This document shows, in pieces, positions 11,330 to 23,720 of a stretch of 64,000 nucleotides of DNA. The DNA is from Sipunculus nudus (taxonomy: Eukaryota; Annelida; Sipuncula; Golfingiida; Sipunculidae), in assembly GCA_026874595.1 (NCBI GenBank), contig CM049319.1:63250917-63314916 (forward strand), given 5' to 3'. Within the stretch, counting starts at the first letter, position 1, and the number at the start of each line of letters is the position of its first letter. The position numbers and the translations under genes are program-made. Under the pieces are notes generated by a model. The model made no database searches, was not told where the DNA came from, and was given only the letters and a program-made list of their open reading frames with translations.

Positions 11330-12915
11330 TCTAGGATGCTCAAATATACCCCAAAACTGAGAATATAGGTCACAGTGACCCAATTTCAGGTTTTGAGGGG
11401 AGAACTTTTGAGGAACTCTCAGGATGCCAAGTGAGAAGATTCTGGGTCCAATGGTTATGATTTGTGCCCTACTTTGGTATCAAATTTTCAAATATTCTAG
11501 GGTGTGCTTATAAGCCCAATCGCTTATAGAATATGGGTAAAAGAGACCTAATTTCAGGTTTCCAAGGAGACTTTTCATGGACCTCCCTGGTTTTAAAGTT
11601 AGAAGATTCCAGGTCCAATGGTTATGATTGAGTCCTGCTTTGGTATCAAATTTTAAATTATGCGGGGGGGGGGGGGGGGATGTTTATAAGCCCCATAGCT
11701 CAGATAATATGGGTAACAGAGACCTAATTTCAAGTTTCCCAAAATATTTTTCACATACCTCCCTGGATGTCAAGTTAGAAGATTCTAGGAACAATGTTTA
11801 CAATTACAAATTTGTGCCCTGTTAGCGGACGACCCTAACTTTGAAGGTCTCAAAAATAGAAAAAAAATGTGTTAAAAGTGTTTAAAAGTCCAGGTAGCGC
11901 ACCAGTCTGCAGACACTGAGGAAAAACACTCCATGATGCATATGCATGCACAGAATCATTGCATATCACTAGATGTTTACAAGATCAATCCACTAGATGT
12001 TTAGATACTATAGCCTTTGTATAAAATTTGTTTTTGTTATTCTGGGGGGGGGGGGGGGAGGGTACTTCTGAACCCCATAGCTCAAAGCATATGGGTAACA
12101 GAGACCTTATTTCAGGTTTCAAAGGAGGCTTTTTCATGGGCTTTCCTACATGTCAAGAAACAAGATTCCAGGTCAAATAGTTATGATTTGTGCCCTGTTA
12201 ACAGGCGACCACACTTTGAAGGTCTCAAAAACAGAGAAAAAATATTAAAAAATGGGAAAAAATACAGGTGGCGCCACCAGTCTGCAGAAACTGATGAAAC
12301 ACTCCATGACCAATATCCATGCAAAGAATAATGGTGATCAATGCAATAGTTATTCAGATACTTGAGCTTTTGCATCAAATTTTTAGTTATTCTAGGGGGT
12401 AACTTCTTAGCCCCATAGCTCGGACAATATGGGTGACAGAGACAAAAGTAGACTTTTTCATAGGCGTTCCTGCCTGTCAAGATACAAGATTTTAGGTCCA
12501 GTCATTACAATTAGTGCCCTTTTAACAGATGACCACATCTTTAAAGGTCCCCAAAACAGAAAAAAAAAAATACCAAAAAAATGGAAAAATGCAGGTTGCG
12601 CCACCAGTCTGCAGAAACTGATGAAACATTCCATGACCAATATCCATGCAAAGAATCATGGAGATCAATGCTTAAGTTATTCTGATACTGGATGTAAAGT
12701 AAGAAGATTTCAGGTCCAGCAGTTATGATTTGTGCCCTGTTAACAGATAACCGCATCTTTTTAGGTCTCAAAAATAGAGAAAAAAAATCGGAAAAATACA
12801 GGTTGCGCCACCAGTCTGCAGATACTGATGACACACTCCATGATCAATATCAATGCAAAGAATCATGCTGATCAATGCATTAGTTGTTCAGACACTTAAG
12901 CTTTTGTATCAAATT
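11330..12915 (+). repeat. module array of A2 (about 330-bp units)
   Basis: Units share a string of phrases: ggggGTActTC..CCCATAGCTC, ATGGGTAACAGAGACC, AGAAGATTCcaGGTCCA, TTTGTGCCCTGTTAACAG, then AGGTGGCGCCACCAGTCTGC and CATGATCAATATCCATGC. The palindrome-bearing phrase is near 11892, 12267, 12592 and 12805. Poly-G runs near 11663-11680 and 12044-12058 sit at the same module position. Same module as 38570-40560. Confidence 0.85.
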
Positions 12916-12919
12916 TTTC

Positions 12920-14393
12920 ATTGTATCCGCCAAAACGAAGTTTTGCGGATACTATGTTTTTGACCGGGTTCCGCCGCCGCCGCCGCCAACGCCGCGTTCG
13001 TTTCCGGAGAACTCCCCTGAAACTACTGGACGGATTTTTCCGAAACTAACACAAATAATCGGGTCACATGTGAACTGGTGCCTAACCAAGTGACCTTGAC
13101 CTCTGACCTTTCCTCTCTGCCCAGCGTCCGTTTGTGCGTCTGTTTCCACACATAAACCAATATATCCCGGGAACCGTTTGACCGATCAGGAATTTTTTTT
13201 TACACAAATGTAGCCCTGGGATAGCTTTATAACATACACAACGAAAGGTGGCGCCACCTGCAACCATGTTTGCACAGTGTCCATCTGTTCATCTGCCTTG
13301 GGTTAAAATCACTCATATCTCTGCAGTGGTTTGACTAATTCACCTAAAATTTGGCATGCGTATACATCCTAGATAGCTTTCTTGATTTTATGACAGGTGG
13401 CGCCACCTACATTCACATGAACGCTGCAGACATCCAAGCTCATATCTCGGGAACCGTTTGACCAATCAGAAAAAGAAATTTACACAAATGTAGCCCTTGG
13501 ATACCTTTATAACATACACAAAAATGGTGGCGCCACCTGCAGCCATTTTTGCACAGCGTCCATCTGTTTGTCTGCCTTAGGTTAAAATCACTCATATCTC
13601 TGCAGTGGTTTGACCAAATTACCTGAAATTCGGCATGCGTATAGATCCCGCATTTCTTTCCTCATTTTATGACAGGTGGTGCCACCTACATTCACGTTCA
13701 TGCTGTTGACATCCATGCTTATATCTCCGGACTCTTTCAATCAATCAGGAAATTTTTTTACACAAATGTAGCCCTGGGATAGCTTTATAACATACACAGA
13801 AATGGTGGCGCAACCTGCAGCCATTTTTGCACAGCGCCCATCTGTTTGTCTGCCTTGGGTTAAAATCACTTTTATCTCTGCAGTGGTTTGACCAAATTAC
13901 CTGTAATTCAGCATACATATACATCCTGGATAGCTTTCTTGATTTTATGACAGGTGGCGCCACCTACATTCACGTTCACGCTGCAGACATTAATGCTTAT
14001 ATCTCAGGAACCGTTTGACCAATCAGGAAAAAATGTTACACAAATGTAGCCCTTGGATACCTTTATAACATACACAAAAATGGTGGCGCAACCTGCAGCC
14101 ATTTTTGCACAGCGTCCATCTGTTTGTCTGCTGTGGGATAAAATCACTCATATCTCTGCAGTGGTTGGCCTTTTCACATGAAATTTTGCATGTGTATACA
14201 TTTTGGATAGTTTCTCGTTCAAATAACAGGTGGCGCCACCTACAATCATGTTTATGTGGCAGAGATCCATTCAAATATGTAACACATGTAACTCTATATC
14301 CCCTTGCCACTCAATCCATGCCTCACTTCACCCGTCCTTCTCTGATTTTGGCAGATACACGTAGTCGCTTGTCGACTACCCGTATTCTAGTTA
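12920..14393 (+). mobile_element. D1, Helitron-like element nested in A2
   Basis: 5' end is a hairpin, ATCCGCCAAAAC and GTTTTGCGGAT around GAA, followed by a (GCCGCC) tract. 3' end is the hairpin GTAGTCG/CGACTAC with loop CTTGT, then CCGTATT, then CTAG. It splits an A-module between T residues (cattgt | ttattctgg), and uninterrupted modules show the joined sequence. Hairpin, short spacer, CTAG is the classic Helitron 3' end. It has no open frame of note and is mostly palindrome array. Confidence 0.7.
13190..14290 (+). repeat. 279-bp module array of D1 with GGTGGCGCCACC
   Basis: The palindrome or a 1-2 base variant occurs near 13246, 13396, 13527, 13676, 13805, 13953, 14082 and 14230, with spacings alternating about 149 and 130 bp. 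Units read CACAAATGTAGCCCTGGGAT, CATATCTCTGCAGTGGTTTG, TTGATTTTATGACAGGTGG in turn. This is the reverse complement of the 36.1-38.3 kb array. Confidence 0.88.
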
Positions 14394-14619
14394 TTCTGGG
14401 GGGTACTTCAGAGCCCCATAGCTTGATGAATAAGTATGACAGAGACGTAATTCCACGTTTCCAAGGAGATTTTTCATGAACCTATCTGGATGTAAAGTAA
14501 GAAGATTCCAGGTCCAGTGATTACGATCTGTGCCTTGTTAACGGACAGACGGCCGGACGGACGACGGACAAAGAGTGATCGCTATAGCTCAGATGACTTT
14601 CAATCAGCTGAGCTAAAAA

Positions 14620-14826
14620 CGTGCCAGATTTTCCGCCTTCCATTGTTTTGTTCCTCAGATTTCTGCTACTCCCATTTGTTTACCCCTTTTCTAAGATCCT
14701 GCAACCCCCCCCCCCCCCCCCACCACCACCACACACACGCCCTATGTATGACCAAAGAGTGTGAATGGACAACAATTGCAGTTCATATGGCATATCGTCA
14801 GGCATGTCATTAAAGCAAGAAATGCT
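14620..14826. repeat. poly-C/CCA spacer between A2 and A3
   Basis: A short spacer with a C16-type run near 14704-14720 followed by CACCACCACCACAC. Nothing else seen. Confidence 0.6.
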
Positions 14827-16550
14827 TTTTAGCTAAACTGACAATAAGTCATCTGAACTATATAGTCGTGGTCCTTTGTCTGTTGTCCTGTAACAGGGCA
14901 CGTTTTGAAACCGCTGGACCTTTGAATAAAAAATTTTGCATACAGTTAGATGTCCCCAAAATCTCCTACCATACAGTAAATAGGGTCACTAGGGCTTCGT
15001 TTGAAGAAATTTCTTTGAGAAATTAAGGAAAAAAAACCTCAATTTTTTATTCAAAACTTATTTTCACACTTCAGGACTGCCTATTATCAAAACCACTCAT
15101 CTGTTTTCCTTATAAATAATTCTCTATATAGTTCCTATGTACATGCCAGAAATTAGATCTGCATTATATAATTTAAAAAAGTCATGGGCCCAAACATATT
15201 GCACTTTGTAAAAAATCAGGAAAAATATTTGGTCACTTAACACAAAAAAATGTTAAATTTAGGGACTTTTTTTCAGTAATATAACTTAATATAACTTTGA
15301 TTCATCAAAATTTAATTCTATACCCAAAATAAGATCAAAATCTTTAAATTTTTTTTAATATTATCAAAAATATAAAATTGGTTCCTTAAATTTTGCCCAC
15401 ATTTGACCACTTTTTTTCTCCTAAGTATATTTAATTTATTGTTCACAGCCAGGATACATGTGGATTTAATCTGTTGAAATTTGAAACTTGAAAGTAAAAG
15501 CTTAAAAATTATTCTAATTACTGAAGTTTTTCAGATGCTCTAATGTATTTGCATTTTGTATATCCAAGACCCCACTCTTGCTCACTACAGCCTTGCCTAG
15601 GTAACCTCAATAGTGATGCAGCACTGGCAGAACACCCCTGCTGTAAAAAACATACACTTATTCTCATGAGCCCTGTTGTTACGCCCCCCCCCCCCCCAAC
15701 CACCACCACCACCATCACCAATTATATTGCAATACGTGGTTTGCTATTGTCAACTGTATTTCTTTAAATGTAAAGTTTTTGATCCAATGTGCACAACTTT
15801 TCTTTAAATATTAATTCAAGAAGTAACCAAGAGATGCCATATTGTTTTGATTTGGCATTTTTAAGAAATTGTTTCCTTTTAAATAATTAAACAAAATAAA
15901 ATTTAACCCATCAGTATAGGCATAATTTGATAATATATGAAACAAATAATGGATAAATAAAGGTGCAATTTAAAATTGTGAATTTTTGAGTGTTAATTTC
16001 ATATATTCATTGCTTATATCTTTGTGCATAATGTGATGTTACCTGACTAAATTAAGCATAAATGTTATTGCAATTTAGATTTGTCAAAAATTTAAATATT
16101 CAGGTATATATGATAGACTGTAAATATATAGTAAAATTTATAAACTTAAAAAAATGACTTAACAAAAGAAAAAATAGGATCTAATGCAAAATTTGTTCAT
16201 TATTTTCCTGTCTCGATAGAATGGAAATTAAAGTCATTTGCTTTGCTTTCAATCTCTCTGCCTGTTATTTTTTTTAATATTTAAAAATAATTTCATTTGA
16301 ATTAAATTTTATCCTTTACGTATATGCAGAGGTGCTGTAACTCCCACCAGTCCCTGTAAGCACCCTGGAATTTAATTCCGTATTCTGTATTTATATCCAA
16401 AGGTGTTGAAACTCTCCCCCTCCCCCTCAGTCATTGAGCACTAGTTCCTGAGCACTGAGGAAAGTATTTTTATTGCAACTTTAAAAATCTATGGTGATGC
16501 AGTTTAAACTGTCACAATCAGCTGAGCGCCGTGACCCATGGGTCCCTTGT
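14827..16550 (+). mobile_element. A3, full-length A-family element (long subfamily)
   Basis: 5' TTTTTAGCTAAACTGACAAT with arm AAGTCATCTGAAC, then CTTTGTCTGTTGTCCTG and AACAGGGCACGTTTTG. 3' CAGCTGAGCGCCGTGACCCA, completing palindrome GACCCATGGGTC at 16533-16544, then CCTTGT. About 1.7 kb, the same subfamily as A7. It contains a C14 run near 15684 followed by ACC repeats. No real coding sequence. Confidence 0.75.
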
Positions 16551-18405
16551 TGGTATTCGCATTCTTCCATATATTTTCTATGAAAATACAGAAATTTGGT
16601 CAGTATTGCATATTGTTTTGAAGTTATGGGCCCAAATATGATGCAATTTAAAAAAAAAATCAGGAATTTACTCACTTAACATGAGAATTGCTGAAGCTGG
16701 AGAATTTTTTTTTCAGGGATATAATTTTTTTATCAAAATTAAATTGTTTATCCAAAATTTGGGTACTACGGCACGTTTTTTTCCCCCTATAAGCACTGTT
16801 TTTCCATTTTCACAGCATATATGTATGAGGATCTAATCTTTTCAAATCTGAGAATTCATTGATTGAAAAGAGAAGCTTTTATTCAAGTTTTCATACACCG
16901 TTTCAAATGTTGTTTACATCAAGCCCACTTAGTAGTACAGCCTTCATTTGAAAAGATGTTTTATTTTATCAAATTTACTGAATCTTTTATTTTAGTTTTG
17001 CGGATACTATGTTTTCAGTTTGACGCTGCCGCCGCCGCCGCCGCCGCTTAGGTTTCCGAAGAACTCCTCCGTTACCACTGGGAAGAATTTTTTTTTTAAT
17101 TTGGAATTATGATCGGGTCACATGTGAACCGGAGGCGCCACCTGCAACCATTTTTGCACAGTGTCTGTCTATTTGTATGCCATGGGATAAAATCACTCAT
17201 GTCTAAGCAGTGGTTTGACTTTTCTGCCTAAAATTTTGCATGTTTATACATTTTGGATAGCTTTCTGGACTTTGTGGCAGGTTGCGCCACCTACATTTAT
17301 GTTTACGCTGCAGACATTCAGGCTTATATCTCAGGATTGGTAAGACATATCCCCCTGAAATTTTGCATGTGTATAGATCTCACATAGCTCTTAATCTGCA
17401 CGAAATTGGTGGCGCCACCTGCCACAATTTTTGCACAGTGTCCTTCTGTTTGTCTGCTGTGGGATAAAATCACTCATATACAAGTAGTGGTTTAACTTAT
17501 CTGCCTAAAATTCTGCATATGTATACAACTTGGATACCTTTCTGGATTTTGTGGTAGGTGGCGCCACCTACATACACATTTCGGCTGCAGACATCCATGC
17601 TAATTTGCAACACACCTCACTCTATTTCCCCTTGCCACTGATTACGGCGGATACACGTAGTCGCTTGTCGACTTCCCGTATTCTAGTTCCAGAAATAAAT
17701 TATAGCTGAGATAGCAATTAGCACAGTGATATTATTTGTCCCTCATTCAACCAAGGGTGTGTATACTTTATTTGAAAAAAAATATAATTTAATCAAATTT
17801 ACTTAATCTTTTATTTCGGTGAATAAAAATAAGCATGTACTGAAAACTCCAATGTACAAATTTTTAAAAGTGATTCTAGGAATTATCTTGAAGATGCAAT
17901 GTTGTGGCATTATTTTCTTTAAAATTCAGTTTTAACATTTGTGATTTAAAAATAATAAAATATATGTGTATGCATAATATGACCCGATATAAGCTACAAT
18001 AAATAATGATTGCAACTTAGAATTCTGATATTTTAACTTATATTTTCAGATTTTTATATTACAAATTTATAAAAATTGTAAATAGAAAAATGAATCTGAT
18101 AAAAACTATTGATGGAAAAAGTGGATATGCTTAAAAATAGGGTTTAATATAAACTTAAATGCATTATTCCCTTAAAGTGAAATAAAAGTACAAGTGCATT
18201 CTGTTCACTTGCTTTTCCATCTGTACGTTTTTCATACGCATCACAGTATCTCAAAACTTATCATCAAAACTATAACCAAGTAGGAGGGCCCCTTACCTCT
18301 TAACTTTTCATATGCTTATATATATGAAAAACATCACAATAGATTATTTTGCATTTGCAAAAATTTCAAACTTCAGCTAAGAGACGTGAATCATGGGTCC
18401 CTTGT
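16551..18405 (+). mobile_element. A4, 5'-truncated A element abutting A3, split by D3
   Basis: Sequence from 16553 matches the middle of A7 on the other strand (for example GAAGCTTTTATTCAAGTTTT). It ends at 18376-18405 with AGCTAAGAGACGTGAATCAT then GGGTCCCTTGT, the A-family 3' end. Its own 5' end is missing and A3 sits directly in front. D3 interrupts it, and a short host stretch (ATCAAATTTACT.AATCTTTTAT) appears on both sides of D3. Confidence 0.65.
16993..17688 (+). mobile_element. D3, short D-family element
   Basis: Starts GTTTTGCGGATACTATG (the first hairpin arm is lost), then a (GCC)n tract at 17028-17047. Holds the 279-bp module with palindromes near 17135, 17280, 17408 and 17557. Ends with the GTAGTCG/CGACTTC hairpin, CCGTATT and CTAG at 17688. 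Confidence 0.65.
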
Positions 18406-19015
18406 TTTAGCATATGACCTACCGGTAAGTCATCTGAGCTGTAGTCATGGTCCGTCGTCCGGTTGGATGTCCGTTAACGGGGCACATTTACGAATCCAAA
18501 AGTTGCATACAGTTAGATGCCCCCAAAATCTCCTTCCATACCAAAAATTGGATCAGTACGACTTCGTTCCTTTGTGATATTAAGTACAAACATCAATATT
18601 CCATTAACAACCGATTGTTACACTTGTAGACTGCATAATGTCAAAACCACTGATTTTTATATTGATCATATGTAAAATAACTATTCCTCTATATATTTCC
18701 TATGTACATACCAAACATTAGGTTAATATTGTGTAAATTCTTAAAGTTATCGGCCTGAAACATAATGAACTTTGTAAAAAAAAAAAAAACAAAACAAAAA
18801 AAAAAAAAAAAAGGGAAAGATATTTGCTCAATTTTACATGATAGCTGTTGTAGCTAGAGACTTTTTTTCACGGATATAACTTTATTTAATCAAGATTCAA
18901 TTGTATACCCAAAATTAGATCTGAATCTTGCAATTTTTTAAAGTTATTAGCATAAATTAGCCGAAAATTAGGTTAGCTATTGATTTTAGGCTTTTATTGA
19001 AATTTAGGCTCTTAT
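18406..19015 (+). mobile_element. A5, A-family element without a clear 3' end
   Basis: Begins TTTAGCATATGACCTACCGG then AAGTCATCTGAGCT and a GTCC tract, immediately after the CCTTGT end of A4. Shared A3/A7 phrases follow (GCATACAGTTAGATG, CCCAAAATCTCCT). An A-rich run lies near 18776-18812. No GACCCATGGGTC end was found; similarity fades near 19000. Confidence 0.55.
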
Positions 19016-20734
19016 TGTATTCATTTGCTTGGTGAAACTTCAGGCAGCCCACTTCTGGTCACTGGCGATCAGCTTTGCCAGGGTACATCAATTTTCATGG
19101 GTCCTGGGGGAGATTCCCTTCTGTGGCAGGTCTGCAGTTATTCAGACTGCCTGTATACATGTAACCACCACAGACCTCCCCTCCTCCTCTGTCTGTCTGT
19201 CACTCTGCTATTTCCAATTGATAGGTCAATAAACAAGATGATTCTTATATCTCCATCATAAGTCATCAAAAGTATACAAAACGGTTTTTTCTTCATATCT
19301 GTGCGACTATAAGTCGTATCTACTTCAACGGTAGCTCATTTTAAATGTCATTCCAAGGCCTGTCTTCTGGTGTGTAGCTGACTTAATTTGCGGTTACCTT
19401 GGTAACGCATTTTCAGGGAAAAGTGCTGATATTTTTCTGACTTTGTCAGCTTTAAAGCTACAGAGGTCTAGTTTTTTGCATCAGGTAGCATTCAACTAGA
19501 ACTACAAGGTTTTATTAAAGTCTTGCAATATCTCATATAATATCTCGTTAAACGAGATATTTCGAGATTTCAGTAATCTTGCCCTGGAGGCCACAGTTTT
19601 CCAGGAAACTTTTTGAAACTGACAAATCATAAGTCTTACACTATTATCTCGAAATTGTTTTTTCATTTTTTTTAATGCGACCGCTAGGGGGCGCTGTATG
19701 CAAACCTCCCCAACATATTATGTTTTGGACATATCTCCAAAATTATAAGCCTCAATTACAAAAACTATAGCTTATTTTCTTCCTCTTAGTCTTCTCCATG
19801 TTGCTGATAGCTATGTAGTGTCCCATATATAATTGTGAGAGGGAGAGACAAGTTGTTAATTGGATTAGGGCATATGCATGGTAGTTTGAATGAGAGCGCA
19901 GAGTAAACAGAGTGATCGTTCTTATCAGTCACTTCACACCTGACGCGTGCCCCGGCGCGGTAGCCAATGACCTGATTACCGATGACCGACCCCTCGGACC
20001 AGTAAGCTCCGCCTACTTTAGTTTGACAGTTCTCCAGTTGTCATCATGCCTAACAAAATCCCTTTTTTAACATTGATAAACCATTAAATTTTATAATTTA
20101 TATATTGAAACCTATTCTCATCGGAACATTTAGTGAAAAAAAACAACTGTCACTTGCGCTTATATCCCTGTTTTCCACTCAAAACGAAATTTCTCTTCCC
20201 AAACAGTTTTTGGCCGTTTTCTCAAAACAGTATTTCAGGAGACTGTACGGTCTTCAGAGCGATATTTCTCAAAAACCATCAAATATAGAGTCTTCAAATT
20301 TTGAATATAGGTAAATCAACGAGTATTCTAAAATGCGATTTTTTCTTTTTCCTATATCGTTTTTAGTATAGTAGAAATACGTTATTTAAACAAAATAAGT
20401 ATTGTAAACATCACACATTTTTTTTTAATTTAAATTTAATTATGAAAAAAAGACTTTAAATATATAACCAAAAAAACGCCTGGAGATATTTGTATGTAGT
20501 TTCAAATGATACTATTTCCACACACATACCCTATGCCAATTTTGAGATACATCCAATTAAAAAAGATTATTTTAAATCATTTCAAGTTTTAAATTTTCAA
20601 AGTGGACACTGTTACACTTTTTAAATATACCTCATCTGATAGAGAATTTTCTGAGGATTCTAAATATATATACATCACTGTGTCTAAAATTATTATTAAT
20701 ATGAATTCTAAAGCTAAATTAACCCAAGGTTGTT
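19016..20734. other. intergenic with CpG-rich patch and partial repeat
   Basis: 19500-19860 is a diverged partial copy of the 20.7-kb tandem unit, including CCGCTAGGGGGCGCTG at 19681-19696. 19915-20045 is locally CpG-rich (GACGCGTGCCCCGGCGCGGT) with CCAAT and CTCCGCC phrases, unusual in this AT-rich region. It could be a promoter remnant or a repeat-borne promoter. No convincing exon follows. Confidence 0.4.
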
Positions 20735-21600
20735 TGACGATGATTAGACCTTAAGTCATCTGGTCTCAATCTTGTGTCACTTTGTCAGTATGTCTCTCTG
20801 TTTGTCAGTTGTCCTCAAATTCGCCTGCTTTCTGTTGCTTGCGTCTCACATGGAGCATTCTACAGGCCACAGTTTTGAAAGAATCCTTTTGAAACTATTA
20901 CATCTTATGTCATACAGTATTATCTCGAAAGAGGTTTTTCATTTTCCGGATATGGCAACTAGGGGGCGCTGCACTCGACCCTTCCCAACATATCATTTTA
21001 TTTTTGCCATATCTCCAGAACTATTAACATCAATTACATAAACTATAGCTTATTTTCTCCCTCTGAGTCTTCTCTATAACCTGGGGTAGTCATTTGGACT
21101 CAATCTTGAGTCACTTTGTCAGTGTGTCCGTCTGTTTGTCAGTTGTCCTCAAATTCACCTGCTTGCTGGTTCTTGCGTCTCACATAGAGCATTCTACAGG
21201 CCACAGTTTTGAAAGAATCCTTTTGAAACTGGTACATCTTTTGTTATACACTACTATCTCGAAACGAATTTTTCATTTTCCCGATATGGCCGCTAGGGGC
21301 GCTGAACACGACCCTCCCACTCATATCATTTTATTGGCCGTATCTCCAAAACTCAAAGCCTCAATTACATTAACTACAGCTTATTGTCTCCCTCTTAGTC
21401 TTCTCTATAACCTTGGGTAGTCATTTGGACACAACCTTGAGTCACTTTGTCAGTGTGTCCGCCTTTTTTTGTCTGTTGTCCTCAAATTCGCCCGCTTGCT
21501 GGTTTTTACGTGTAACATATACCATTGTACAGACCACAGTTTTGCAGGAATCCTTATGAAACTGGTACAGCTGATGTCATGCACTAAGATCTCGAAAGTC
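20735..21600 (+). repeat. 331-334-bp tandem repeat with CTCF-like core
   Basis: About 2.5 units; GTCACTTTGTCAG recurs at about 20776, 21110 and 21441. Units share CAGGCCACAGTTTTG, ATTATCTCGAAA and (G)CTAGGGGGCGCTG, then TAACTACAGCTTATT-like sequence. Open frames at 20772 and 21094 are parallel translations of the repeat (MEHSTGHSFERILLKL and IEHSTGHSFERILLKL). Confidence 0.85.
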
Positions 21601-23720
21601 TTTTTTTCATTTTCGGTATATGGAAGACCTTAAGTTGGATTAATGTCACCCCCTCCTCTGACATGAAGATAATGTGGGAAATTGACTCTCAGGCAGACAT
21701 ACATTACTAAAACGGTATTACAATTTTTTTTTTCAATAAAGATGGTATGTACAACACTACATGATACCATCTGTATCAGTTCTGTAGCATTCATATTCTG
21801 GCACACAGCAGCAAATCGTGCATTCATTTTGTAGAATACTGTTTCGCTATAAAGTAAAAAAAAATAGAACTTTTGGGCTTTTTTTGGGAGATGAATTTGA
21901 ACCATCTGCACTTCTGACGTAGTAACTAACAAAAAGAGGTAGGCCGCATCAGGTGTTATCATACGCTGGGACAGGATTCGTAGACACACGCGCACACACA
22001 CACATACACACAGTCAGTAGAAAAAAGTCATATAAAATGGAGGCTCAAACATGCAAACACCTGTTACTGGATATGTGAATACTGAATCAAAGTTATATTT
22101 CATCATATAAAGAATCTGAAGTAAGCTTCCTACCTGGTATCCATGCAGATATGATGGAGAATGCAAAGCAGTCAGTGCAATAAAAAAGAATGCCCGTGCA
22201 ATAAAAAAGACTGTCAAGTACGGTTCTCAGGTGTGGTTCTCAGGCACCACCCGCGTCAATTTTAATCCGATATAGGACGACCGAAATGCGCATCCCATTT
22301 GTTATTTGAAGAACCTGTATATGGTGTTTTTAAGAAGTTGATGGGTCTAAATTTCCTATAGAATCACATTCTTCACATGATTGAAAATAAAGAAGTCTAA
22401 CTTGATTTTATTTTAGCCTAGTAATTCCCAATGAGGAACAAGTAAAAAGCTCGAAAATGATGACGTGTTTAACGAAAAGTTAGAGTTTCTAATAGTGAGT
22501 GATCCAAAGGGGCCCGGGCCCGTCAGGAGTTTCCTACATGAAAAAAATACTTGAAAATTAGAAAATCTCCTTTGGCTTTTATGTTTATTTGCATTTATAT
22601 AGCTGTCATCTGGTCTTTTTAATTATTGAACAATTTTATCATATATGACGAATGTCCCCAGAAAGTAAACAAAACTTTGGTAGTTCCTTCCATCTGTTTG
22701 GTGGAACATGATGCAAGTTGATATATGTAAACCATGAGCTTTTGAAAAAGAAAGAGGTTGTCACAGAATCACAGTGGTCATCGATACAGCTTCCATGCTC
22801 TGCTGGTCTAACACCTGTCAAAGTAAGTGAGTCAGACGCATCTGCACTCGACATGGCTGCGGCGGCACCTGATGATTTATCGAACTATTTAAACCCCTTA
22901 TATTCCTGTAATTTTTTTTTTCATCCAAGATTCAATTGGTTTTGTCTTTATTTTGATAGTATTGTGGTTGATAGTACATATAGCATGAGAAGCACATACT
23001 GTAGTGTAGGTAACCTCTTGTTTGATGCTTGTCTTTGGCCTGAGAAAATAAAGATGCCTGCTAAGACCTCCATATGATTTTCTTTTAGTTTAGCATGGTG
23101 GATAAAGGATAGCCTATACATCATATAAGAATATACGTAGCATTAAATGGACAATACTATGCATCCTTCTGTTACGGACTCTTCTTTAGTAAACCGCTTC
23201 AATAAGTAGTTAGCCTTGGTTTTAAATCGAATAAAGAGTTTATTATACCGTAAACCTGAATGAGTATTATAACTAAGAAAAGGAAGGGGCCGGAAACCTT
23301 TTGTACCACCTCAGATTTTCTCTCGGAGGCCCTGCTTAGTCTCATTCAGAGCGTCAACATATTATCTCCAGAAAACTGAATGAAATATATCCTTTCTACT
23401 CAGTTTTAACTCATCTTAATAATTTGATCAAATATATAGACAAATTAACAATCGTCAGTGACTCTCATCCCTGACGCGAAATAGGCCTAACTGTGCAATT
23501 CTTCAAATAGGGGTCAAAATTGGGTCCGACTGCTTCATAGGGTATTATTAACACACAATCATGGTCATAATTATATCAGAATGAGTTTGATGATTTATTT
23601 CGATTCCCTATGTGAGGGTTATATTGCAAGAGTAAGTCCAGATACAATTTTAGGGCCAATTTTTAAGATCCAAAATGAAGCCTTAATAAAAAATAGATTT
23701 CCTAAAAAGGAGGTTCCAAT
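21601..23720. other. intergenic, mostly unassigned
   Basis: A (CA)n run lies near 21985-22012. A short GC-rich ATG context lies at 22853 (see findings). No complete exon is supported. Confidence 0.4.

Larger units (their letters stand above)
11174..14619 (-). mobile_element. A2, large A-family element with nested D1
   Basis: Right boundary (element 5' end) is the hairpin AGCTCAGATGACT / AATCAGCTGAGCT followed by AAAAAC near 14586-14619, preceded by GGACGGACGACGGAC. Left boundary (3' end) is AACAAGTGACCCAT near 11174, with a degenerate palindrome. The inside is a roughly 330-bp module array (11300-12915) interrupted by element D1, with the last module resuming at 14394. Confidence 0.65.

Noticed and set aside
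13190-14290. CRISPR-like regular repeats
   Set aside because: Spacing is 130-150 bp, the between-repeat sequence is itself repeated, and the genome is eukaryotic. This is a tandem satellite module, not a CRISPR array.
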